Assembly (NCBI GenBank): GCA_018384465.1
Contig: JAHAYQ010000145.1
Location: forward strand, 1 to 10,108
Direction of reading: 5' to 3'
Source: Myroides sp.
GTDB lineage: Bacteria; Bacteroidota; Bacteroidia; Flavobacteriales; Flavobacteriaceae
Length of the DNA: 10,108 nucleotides
Shown here: positions 1 to 6,430 of the stretch, in pieces
Position numbering within the stretch: the stretch's first letter is position 1
How the letters are laid out: each line of letters begins with the position of its first letter
Notes under the pieces: model-generated
Databases searched by the model: none
Told to the model about the DNA's origin: nothing
What the model saw: only the letters and a program-made list of their open reading frames with translations
Position numbers and translations under genes: made by a program

Positions 1-1016
1 TAATATGCTAAACAATATCCTTCACCCCCATCTCTACCAGCACGACCTGTTTCTTGGTAATAGCTTTCTAATGATTTTGGGATATCATGGTGAATTACAA
101 AACGTACATCGGGTTTGTCAATTCCCATACCAAAGGCAATAGTTGCTACAACGACATCTACATCTTCCATCAAAAACATATCTTGATGTTTAGCACGTGT
201 TTTAGCATCTAATCCCGCATGATAAGGTACGGCCGAAATACCGTTTACTTGAAGTACTTGGGTAATTTCTTCTACCTTTTTTCTACTTAAACAATAAATG
301 ACTCCCGATTTACCTTTGAATTGACTGATAAACTTAATGATATCCGATTCTATATTCTTGGTTTTTGGTCGAATTTCGTAGTATAAATTCGGTCGGTTAA
401 ATGACGCTTTAAAAACGTTAGCATCAGGAATTTCGAGATTTTTGAGAATATCTTCTTGAACTTTTGGCGTAGCAGTTGCGGTTAATCCAATGATAGGAAT
501 ATCGCCCAACTTACGTATAATGTTACGCAAATTTCTATATTCTGGTCTAAAATCATGCCCCCATTCTGAAATACAATGCGCTTCGTCAATAGCGATAAAT
601 GATAAAGGAACTGAATTTAAAAATTCAACATATTCTTCCTTTGTCAAAGACTCTGGAGCTACATAAAGTAATTTAGTTATTCCACTTTTAATATCATCTT
701 TTACTTGATTGATTTCCGTTTTAGTAAGGGACGAATTTAAGACGTGTGCCACACCAATTTCATTAGACAATGCTCTCACAGCGTCTACCTGATTCTTCAT
801 CAAAGCAATTAACGGAGATACTACTATGGCAGTTCCTTCAAGTACCAAAGCTGGCAATTGATAACAAAGTGATTTTCCGCCACCTGTTGGCATAATCACA
901 AAGGTATTATTACCGTAAATGATACTGTTTACTACTTGTTCTTGTAAACCTTTGAACTGACTGAATCCGAAATATTTCTTTAATTCTTTATGTAAGTCAA
1001 TTTCGATTGATTTCAT
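1..1016 (-). CDS. recQ: ATP-dependent DNA helicase RecQ (5' part, cut by window edge)
   Basis: Superfamily 2 3'-5' DNA helicase acting in recombination and replication-fork repair. The first 338 residues are readable on the minus strand from an ATG at 1016-1014 and run off the window at position 1. Visible motifs are Walker A TGGGKS (residues 44-49), SPLIALM (67-73), the DEAH box (144-147) followed by CISEWGHDFRP, the aromatic-rich loop typical of RecQ, LTATAT (178-183), the motif V region AFGMGIDKP (294-302), and motif VI QETGRAGRDG (321-330). The whole helicase core is therefore intact to motif VI. The zinc-binding/winged-helix RQC part and any HRDC domain would lie outside the window. It is transcribed divergently from kdsD. 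A good Bacteroidota promoter sits about 40 bases upstream of the start. Family assignment is secure; the completeness of the 3' half cannot be judged. Confidence 0.96.
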   Translation of the reverse strand, partial: MKSIEIDLHKELKKYFGFSQFKGLQEQVVNSIIYGNNTFVIMPTGGGKSLCYQLPALVLEGTAIVVSPLIALMKNQVDAVRALSNEIGVAHVLNSSLTKTEINQVKDDIKSGITKLLYVAPESLTKEEYVEFLNSVPLSFIAIDEAHCISEWGHDFRPEYRNLRNIIRKLGDIPIIGLTATATPKVQEDILKNLEIPDANVFKASFNRPNLYYEIRPKTKNIESDIIKFISQFKGKSGVIYCLSRKKVEEITQVLQVNGISAVPYHAGLDAKTRAKHQDMFLMEDVDVVVATIAFGMGIDKPDVRFVIHHDIPKSLESYYQETGRAGRDGGEGYCLAY

Positions 1017-1017
1017 G

Positions 1018-1047
1018 TTTCTATTAATGCTATTTTATCTAAATTTG
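1018..1047 (+). promoter_or_regulatory. Possible promoter for kdsD-tatC-lptB
   Basis: A perfect -7 element TAAATTTG lies at 1040-1047, preceded at 18 bases by TTTC (1018-1021), a three-of-four match to the -33 TTTG. It would give a leader of about 50 bases before the kdsD start and would face the recQ promoter in the same 90-bp gap, so the two promoters partly oppose each other. The -33 match is weak, so this is tentative. Confidence 0.35.
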
Positions 1048-1053
1048 CAATTA

Positions 1054-1084
1054 TAAAGATACACAAATCTTTAGTTTTAGCAAA
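1054..1084 (-). promoter_or_regulatory. Putative recQ promoter (Bacteroidota -33/-7 type)
   Basis: Read on the minus strand, TTTG at 1084-1081 is followed after exactly 19 bases by TATCTTTA at 1061-1054. This matches the Bacteroidota housekeeping consensus TTTG-N19-TAnnTTTG at all positions but the last. Transcription would begin a few bases further on, leaving a leader of roughly 30 bases before the recQ ATG. The call rests on pattern match and position only. Confidence 0.55.
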
Positions 1085-1106
1085 GTTTACATAACACGAT
1101 TCTATT

Positions 1107-2075
1107 TTGAACAAAAATTTTAACATATTAAACACTGCAAAAAAAACTTTAGAAGCTGAAAGCAAAGCTATTATCAACGCAATAGCGCTTTTAACTGAAG
1201 ATTTTGAAAACGCAGTAAAAGCAATTTTTAACACTAACGGCAGATTAATTGTTACCGGAATTGGTAAAAGCGCCCACATTGGCAAAAAAATTGTTGCTAC
1301 CTTAAACTCTACAGGTACTCCTTCTGTGTTTATGCACGCTGCCGAAGCAGTTCATGGCGATTTAGGTATGATTACTAAAAACGACTGTATTTTATGTATT
1401 TCTAAAAGCGGCAACAGCCCTGAAATAAAAGTATTAGTACCTTTATTAAAACGTGAAGGAAATATTTTAATTGGAATGACCGGAAATGAATCTTCCTTTT
1501 TAGGAAAAAACTCCGATTTTATATTAAACGCTTTTGTTGAAAAGGAGGCTGATCCTAATAATTTGGCGCCAACTACCAGCACTACCGTTCAATTAGCATT
1601 AGGCGATGCCTTAGCTGTGGCTTTGATTGAATTAAGAAAATTTACGGCGAATGATTTTGCTAAATTTCATCCAGGCGGATCGTTAGGTAAAAAATTACTC
1701 CTTACAGTAAAAGACATTTTAGATTCAAACAACAAACCAGCAGTCACTACTTCATCAACTATACAGCAAGTTATTTTCGAAATTTCTAATAAGCGCTTAG
1801 GGGTTACAGCTGTTTTGGAAGAACAAAAAATAATTGGTATTATTACAGATGGTGATATCCGTAGAATGTTAGAAAAAACCACCAATTTTGGTTATATAAC
1901 CGCTAAAGATATCATGACAGCGCAACCCAAAACCATTGATGCAGAAATGAAGGTAGAAGATGCTTTAAATATTATGGAATCGCATAAAATTACTCAATTA
2001 GTAGTGACAAACAATGGCGATTATGCCGGAATTATTCATTTACACGACATTTTAAAAGAAGGTATTGTATCGTGA
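1107..2075 (+). CDS. kdsD: D-arabinose 5-phosphate isomerase (KdsD/KpsF family)
   Basis: Cytosolic enzyme converting D-ribulose 5-phosphate to D-arabinose 5-phosphate, the first step toward Kdo of the LPS inner core. Its 322 residues match the usual family length. A SIS sugar-isomerase domain (about 35-175) carries GIGKSAHIG (51-59), SKSGNSPEI (99-107) and APTTST (154-159), followed by FHPGGSLGKKL (187-197). Two CBS domains follow (about 203-257 and 268-320; first contains TDGDIRR). K54, E106, E147 and H188 sit at a constant offset of five from the residues I recall as catalytic in E. coli KdsD (K59, E111, E152, H193). The start must be non-ATG: an in-frame stop at 1092-1094 leaves TTG at 1107 as the only conventional start, and the first internal ATG lies inside the SIS domain. 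The gene overlaps tatC by four bases (GTGA). Confidence 0.94.
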   Translation: MNKNFNILNTAKKTLEAESKAIINAIALLTEDFENAVKAIFNTNGRLIVTGIGKSAHIGKKIVATLNSTGTPSVFMHAAEAVHGDLGMITKNDCILCISKSGNSPEIKVLVPLLKREGNILIGMTGNESSFLGKNSDFILNAFVEKEADPNNLAPTTSTTVQLALGDALAVALIELRKFTANDFAKFHPGGSLGKKLLLTVKDILDSNNKPAVTTSSTIQQVIFEISNKRLGVTAVLEEQKIIGIITDGDIRRMLEKTTNFGYITAKDIMTAQPKTIDAEMKVEDALNIMESHKITQLVVTNNGDYAGIIHLHDILKEGIVS

Positions 2076-2911
2076 AAAATAAAAACACAAACAAAGAAAT
2101 GTCTTTTTTAGGGCATTTAGAAGAGCTAAGATGGTTACTGGTACGCAGTTGTATTGCTATATTAATCACCTCAATAGTAGCGGTAATTTTTAACGAATTC
2201 ATTTTTGATGTGATCATTTTTGGTCCTAAAAACGGTGATTTTGCAACCTACCAATTTTTTTGTGATATTGCTAAGAGGTTTGATTTAGATCAATCATTTT
2301 GTGATAACGAATTACCTTTTGAAATTCAAAACAGAACTATGGACGGTCAGCTTTCTGTTATGATATGGACTTGTATCACCGCTGGGTTTATCTTAGGTTT
2401 TCCTTATATTTTGTGGGAAATATGGAAATTTATCAGTCCGGCACTTTACGAAAAAGAACGTAAATATGCTAAATTATTCATTGGTGTATCAAGTATATTG
2501 TTCTTTTTAGGGGTATTATTTGGATATTTTGTTTTAGTACCTTTATCAATCAATTTTTTAACTAACTTTACCATTAGTAATATTGTTGAAAACCAAATTG
2601 ATATCAATTCATACATTAATCTGGTAAAATCCACGTCACTTGCTACCGGATTGATTTTTGAGTTGCCAATTGTTATTTTCTTTTTGGCTTATTTAGGTTT
2701 AGTAACCGATAGCTTTTTAAAAGAATACCGTAGATATGCCTACGTTTTAATTTTAATTGTAGCCGCAGTTGTTACCCCGCCCGATATAATTAGTCAACTA
2801 ATTGTTTCGTTTCCGTTAGTAATATTATATGAATTTAGCATATTTATCGCTAAAATTTTAACAAAAAGGAACCAACAAAAAGAAAAAAGCACAGCTTTAG
2901 TAAAAGAATAG
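2072..2911 (+). CDS. tatC: Sec-independent (twin-arginine) translocase subunit TatC
   Basis: Polytopic inner-membrane receptor for twin-arginine signal peptides. It has 279 residues and six predicted membrane helices (about 23-42, 99-121, 133-158, 185-207, 221-236, 240-263). The cytosolic N-terminal motif HLEELR (15-20) and the loop FISPALYEKE (120-129) match the E. coli signal-peptide site; E18 and E129 align with E15 and E103, and E197 in FELP matches E170. The offset jumps from 3 to 26 between these sites, so the first periplasmic loop is about 23 residues longer than in E. coli and contains two cysteines (C64, C77). The GTG start gives a four-base overlap with kdsD. An alternative ATG at 2099 would begin directly at the conserved MSFLGHLEEL and also be functional. 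No tatA or tatB lies nearby. lptB follows after two bases, indicating one operon. Confidence 0.95.
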   Translation: MKNKNTNKEMSFLGHLEELRWLLVRSCIAILITSIVAVIFNEFIFDVIIFGPKNGDFATYQFFCDIAKRFDLDQSFCDNELPFEIQNRTMDGQLSVMIWTCITAGFILGFPYILWEIWKFISPALYEKERKYAKLFIGVSSILFFLGVLFGYFVLVPLSINFLTNFTISNIVENQIDINSYINLVKSTSLATGLIFELPIVIFFLAYLGLVTDSFLKEYRRYAYVLILIVAAVVTPPDIISQLIVSFPLVILYEFSIFIAKILTKRNQQKEKSTALVKE

Positions 2912-2913
2912 AA

Positions 2914-3654
2914 ATGAAGTTAAGAGCCGATAATTTAATTAAAACATATAAAGGCAGAAAGGTTGTTAAAGGCATTTCTGTAGAAGTAAATCAGGGAGAG
3001 ATTGTTGGATTGCTAGGTCCAAATGGAGCTGGAAAAACCACTTCTTTTTATATGATTGTAGGGTTGGTTAAGCCTAATTCTGGAGCTATATATTTAGATA
3101 ATTTAAACATTACCAACTACCCTATGTACAGAAGGGCGCAAAATGGTATTGGATATTTAGCTCAAGAAGCATCGGTATTTAGAAAGTTGAGTATTGAAGA
3201 TAATATTTTATCGGTACTTCAACTGACAAAACTGAGCAAAAAAGAGCAAGAAGCAAAAATGGAATCGTTAATTGACGAATTCAGTTTGCAACACATCAGA
3301 ACCAATAGAGGTGATTTACTATCGGGTGGCGAGCGTAGAAGAACAGAGATTGCGCGTGCTTTAGCAACCGATCCTAAATTTATTTTATTAGACGAGCCAT
3401 TTGCAGGAGTTGACCCCGTAGCTGTTGAAGATATTCAACGAATTGTAGCTCAATTAAAAAATAAAAACATTGGTATTTTAATAACAGATCACAACGTACA
3501 AGAAACCTTAGCAATTACAGATAAAACTTATTTGATGTTTGAAGGCGGTATTTTAAAAGCCGGAATACCAGAAGATTTGGCGGAAGATGAAATGGTGCGA
3601 AAAGTTTATTTAGGTCAAAACTTTGAATTGCGTAAAAAGAAATTAGAATTCTAA
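2914..3654 (+). CDS. lptB: LPS export ABC transporter ATP-binding protein LptB
   Basis: Cytosolic ATPase of the LptB2FG complex, which extracts LPS from the inner membrane and drives it along the Lpt bridge to the cell surface. At 246 residues it has the normal size for LptB, a bare nucleotide-binding domain. Motifs are Walker A GPNGAGKTT (35-43), Q-loop Q84 in YLAQEASVF, signature LSGGERRR (136-143), Walker B FILLDE (156-161) followed by PFAGVDP, and the H-loop TDHN (H193). YLAQE-SVFRKL, LSGGERRR and DEPFAGVDP together are characteristic of LptB rather than of the amino-acid ABC family. It starts two bases after tatC. Its last codons and stop (KLEF, TAA) form a perfect palindrome described separately. 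The partners lptF, lptG, lptA and lptC are not in the window. Confidence 0.95.
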   Translation: MKLRADNLIKTYKGRKVVKGISVEVNQGEIVGLLGPNGAGKTTSFYMIVGLVKPNSGAIYLDNLNITNYPMYRRAQNGIGYLAQEASVFRKLSIEDNILSVLQLTKLSKKEQEAKMESLIDEFSLQHIRTNRGDLLSGGERRRTEIARALATDPKFILLDEPFAGVDPVAVEDIQRIVAQLKNKNIGILITDHNVQETLAITDKTYLMFEGGILKAGIPEDLAEDEMVRKVYLGQNFELRKKKLEF

Positions 3655-3657
3655 TTT
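3640..3657. repeat. Perfect 18-bp palindrome at the lptB stop codon
   Basis: The sequence AAATTAGAATTCTAATTT is its own reverse complement over all 18 bases, centred between 3648 and 3649. It includes the last lptB codons and the TAA stop (3652-3654), and it ends inside the -33 region of the next promoter. As RNA it could form a seven-pair, GC-poor stem with an AATT loop followed by a single T, too weak for a convincing terminator. As DNA it has the symmetry of a dimeric repressor site. Function is not shown by the sequence. Confidence 0.5.
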
Positions 3658-3686
3658 TAGAAATATACAAAAAAACAATACTTTTG
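3656..3686 (+). promoter_or_regulatory. Promoter for the polysaccharide cassette (Bacteroidota -33/-7 type)
   Basis: A perfect -7 element TACTTTTG at 3679-3686 is preceded after exactly 19 bases by TTTA at 3656-3659, a three-of-four match to the -33 TTTG. It lies in the 66-bp gap between lptB and the dehydratase gene and would leave a leader of about 25-30 bases. It suggests the cassette is transcribed independently of the upstream LPS/Tat operon, with possible read-through since no strong terminator separates them. Confidence 0.6.
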
Positions 3687-3720
3687 CCAAACCAATAAAA
3701 AACATTTATACAAAAACACT

Positions 3721-5649
3721 ATGGCATTGCTAAATAAATTTCGGAATAATATTTCTGTTTTAAAGCGAATTCAGTTTTTGCCCAGATGGATTATTTTTTC
3801 CATCGATATAACTATTGTAATTTTCTCTGCGATAATTGCTTACTTTATTTTAAAAGGAGTTGGGGTTACATTTCAATCTATTGTTTCTCTGCCTGTAGCT
3901 TTAGCAATATTTGTTTTTGTACATATCGTTTATTTTTGGATATTTAGAACCTTTACTGGTATAGTAAGGCACACAACTTTAAACGATGCTGCAAAATTAT
4001 GTTTTGTTGAAGCATTATGTTTTATAACATTATATTTTTTAAATTTATTAGTCACCTTTTTTTATACGGAACGGCTATTTTTAAACACTAGATTATTAAT
4101 AAGCACAGCCTTAGCATTTGGCTTTCTATTACTCTTTAGATTACTCATTAAAATAACCTTTGATTTCTTCACCGAATATTCGAACGATTCAAATAACTAC
4201 ACAAACACTGTTATATATGGTAATGACGAACGTGCCATAGCAATTGCAAACGCAATTATTGCAGAAGTACCAAGAAAATATAAATTAAAAGGATTTATAA
4301 ACCCTACGGCAATAAATTCACACAACAGAATTTTGAACGTACCTATTATTGGAAAAAGTCGAAAAATTTCTATTTTAGTTAGAGCTCTTGGAGCTAACAG
4401 CTTAATTATTGCAGATCAATCACTTACAAAAGATGAAAAAATAGAAATTATTGAAGATTGTTTACAATATAACATTAAAGTATTCAACCTTCCTACAATT
4501 ACCAATATAAACGATCAAAAAAAGGTAGCTTCAAACATTCGAAAAATTAGAATTGAAGATTTGCTAGAGCGTAAACCTATAAAAATCAATAATACCGAAA
4601 TTTCTGATCAAATAAAAGATAAAGTGGTACTAGTTTCAGGTGCTGCTGGTTCTATTGGAAGCGAAATTGTTTGGCAAGTAGCTGCCTTTAATCCAAAGAA
4701 ACTAATCCTTTTAGATCAAGCTGAAACACCGCTACATCAAATATCATTAGAATTAGGGAAATGCAATACTACAGCGGAAGTTATTTGCATCATTGCCGAT
4801 GTTCGAAATTATGATTCTTTACAAAAAGTTTTTAATGACTTTTGTCCTGATATTGTGTACCATGCAGCTGCTTACAAGCATGTACCGTTAATGGAATTAA
4901 ACCCACAGCAAGCCATTTTCACCAACGTAATTGGAAGTAAAAACATGGCTGATTTAGCTTTAAAATATAAAGCCAAACGTTTTGTTATGGTTTCTACAGA
5001 TAAAGCTGTAAACCCTAGTAATGTAATGGGAGCTAGCAAACGAATTGCTGAAAAATATGTGCAATCATTAGCTCAAAAGTTAAAAAAGGAAAACAATAAC
5101 ACAACAAAATATATTACTACACGTTTTGGGAATGTATTAGGCTCTAATGGATCTGTAGTGCCGTTGTTTACAAAACAGATAGAAAATGGTGGGCCAATAA
5201 CTATTACACATCCTGATATTATCAGATATTTTATGACAATACCTGAAGCTTGCCAGTTAGTATTAGAAGCAGGCTCCATGGGTAATGGTGGCGAAATTTA
5301 TATCTTTGATATGGGAAAACCAGTAAAAATTATTGATTTAGCAACAAAAATGATTAAATTAGCCGGCTTGGAACCTCATAAAGACATTGAAATTAAAGTG
5401 GTGGGGTTACGACCAGGAGAAAAGCTATATGAAGAGTTGCTAAATGATGGTTCTACCACATTACCCACTCATCACGAAAAAATAATGATAGCTCAAGATG
5501 TAAATGAAGATTTTGATTTTATATCAAGTGAAATAGATGAGCTGCGCAATTTAGCCCAAAACTATATGATATTAGATACAGTGGCAACTATGAAAAAAAT
5601 TGTACCCGAATTTAAAAGCTTAAATTCTATATTTGAGAAATTAGATTAA
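3721..5649 (+). CDS. Membrane nucleotide-sugar 4,6-dehydratase, WbpM/CapD/PglF family
   Basis: Inner-membrane enzyme of 642 residues expected to convert a UDP-sugar, typically UDP-GlcNAc, to its 4-keto-6-deoxy derivative for O-antigen, capsule or glycoprotein glycans. Four N-terminal membrane helices (about 23-43, 53-75, 92-113, 122-144) are followed by a CoA-binding-like Rossmann region (about 162-285, beginning TVIYGNDERA). An extended SDR domain occupies about 300-590. The cofactor motif is GAAGSIG (307-313), and HAAAYKHVPLME (381-392) is a family hallmark. The catalytic set is S425/T426, M436 and K440: methionine replaces the usual tyrosine of YxxxK, as described for WbpM (the SMK triad). 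GLRPGEKLYEEL near the C-terminus is also typical. It starts from an ATG with its own promoter and heads a wza-wzc cassette four bases upstream of wza. The exact sugar product cannot be told from sequence. Confidence 0.93.
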   Translation: MALLNKFRNNISVLKRIQFLPRWIIFSIDITIVIFSAIIAYFILKGVGVTFQSIVSLPVALAIFVFVHIVYFWIFRTFTGIVRHTTLNDAAKLCFVEALCFITLYFLNLLVTFFYTERLFLNTRLLISTALAFGFLLLFRLLIKITFDFFTEYSNDSNNYTNTVIYGNDERAIAIANAIIAEVPRKYKLKGFINPTAINSHNRILNVPIIGKSRKISILVRALGANSLIIADQSLTKDEKIEIIEDCLQYNIKVFNLPTITNINDQKKVASNIRKIRIEDLLERKPIKINNTEISDQIKDKVVLVSGAAGSIGSEIVWQVAAFNPKKLILLDQAETPLHQISLELGKCNTTAEVICIIADVRNYDSLQKVFNDFCPDIVYHAAAYKHVPLMELNPQQAIFTNVIGSKNMADLALKYKAKRFVMVSTDKAVNPSNVMGASKRIAEKYVQSLAQKLKKENNNTTKYITTRFGNVLGSNGSVVPLFTKQIENGGPITITHPDIIRYFMTIPEACQLVLEAGSMGNGGEIYIFDMGKPVKIIDLATKMIKLAGLEPHKDIEIKVVGLRPGEKLYEELLNDGSTTLPTHHEKIMIAQDVNEDFDFISSEIDELRNLAQNYMILDTVATMKKIVPEFKSLNSIFEKLD

Positions 5650-5653
5650 ACCT

Positions 5654-6430
5654 ATGAAAAGAAAACTTTTACCCTTTCTGTTTGCAACAATCTTAATGGC
5701 ATCATGTGCTTCAAGAGAAAATATTGCGTATTACCAAAATGTAGATCAAACAGAATTTTTAAATAAAACCTTTGTAACAAAAATTCAACCTGACGATTTG
5801 TTAATGATTATTGTATCTGCCCAAAACCCAATGGCAGTACAACAATTTAATTTAACTACTAATTTAAGTGTTAATCCTTCAAATCAAGCAGCTAGCGGCC
5901 AAGTGCAACAACAACTATACTTAGTAGACCAAAACGGCTACATAGATTTTCCAGTGTTAGGAAAAATTTCAGTAGGAAATAAAACAAAAGAACAAGTTGT
6001 AGACGATTTAATTGCAAAAATTTCGAGAGAAGTAAAAAACCCTATCGTAAACTTGCGAATTATGAATTACAAAGTATCGGTTCAAGGCGAAGTTAAAATG
6101 CCCGGTACACACAAAATTAACTCAGAACGCATTACCTTACCCGAAGCACTCTCATTATCTGGCGATTTAACCACTTACGGTAGAAGAGATAACATTGTAG
6201 TGATAAGAGAAGAAAATGGTGAAGTAAAATCTCACAGAGTAGATATTACAAAAGCTGATTTTATAAATTCTGACTTTTATTATCTAAAACAAAACGATAT
6301 GGTATATGTTGAGCCTAACAAAGTAGCGGTTAACTCATCTGCCGTAGGACCAAATATTTCAATTTATTTATCAGCTATCTCTTTATTATTAACTACTGTA
6401 GCTATTATTCTCACTAATTCAAACAAATAA
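5654..6430 (+). CDS. wza: Wza-type polysaccharide export outer-membrane lipoprotein
   Basis: Component of the trans-envelope channel that exports capsule or exopolysaccharide. It has 258 residues. A lipoprotein signal (KRK, hydrophobic core, MASC) places the lipidated cysteine at C18. The polysaccharide export domain spans about 40-125 (IQPDDLLMIIVSAQNP at 44-59; DQNGYIDFPVLGKI at 92-105). One SLBB domain spans about 129-222 (VQGEVKMPGTHKI; LKQNDMVYVEP). A strongly hydrophobic segment at about 233-255 ends the protein. It is about 120 residues shorter than E. coli Wza, which has extra SLBB-type repeats, and the hydrophobic tail differs from Wza's amphipathic barrel helix; this shape is common in Bacteroidota to my knowledge. 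Its stop overlaps the wzc start by one base (TAATG), so the two are probably translationally coupled and form one export complex. Confidence 0.92.
   Translation: MKRKLLPFLFATILMASCASRENIAYYQNVDQTEFLNKTFVTKIQPDDLLMIIVSAQNPMAVQQFNLTTNLSVNPSNQAASGQVQQQLYLVDQNGYIDFPVLGKISVGNKTKEQVVDDLIAKISREVKNPIVNLRIMNYKVSVQGEVKMPGTHKINSERITLPEALSLSGDLTTYGRRDNIVVIREENGEVKSHRVDITKADFINSDFYYLKQNDMVYVEPNKVAVNSSAVGPNISIYLSAISLLLTTVAIILTNSNK

Noticed and set aside
1013..1285. Minus-strand open frame of 90 codons opposite the start of kdsD, overlapping the recQ promoter region
   Set aside because: It mirrors the kdsD coding frame, has a hydrophobic composition typical of reverse-complement AT-rich coding DNA, and would overlap both recQ's leader and kdsD's conserved SIS domain.
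1352..2634. Further minus-strand open frames opposite kdsD and tatC (1352-1582, 1667-1885, 2032-2217, 2446-2634)
   Set aside because: All lie entirely within well-supported plus-strand genes with conserved motifs; no promoter or recognisable protein.
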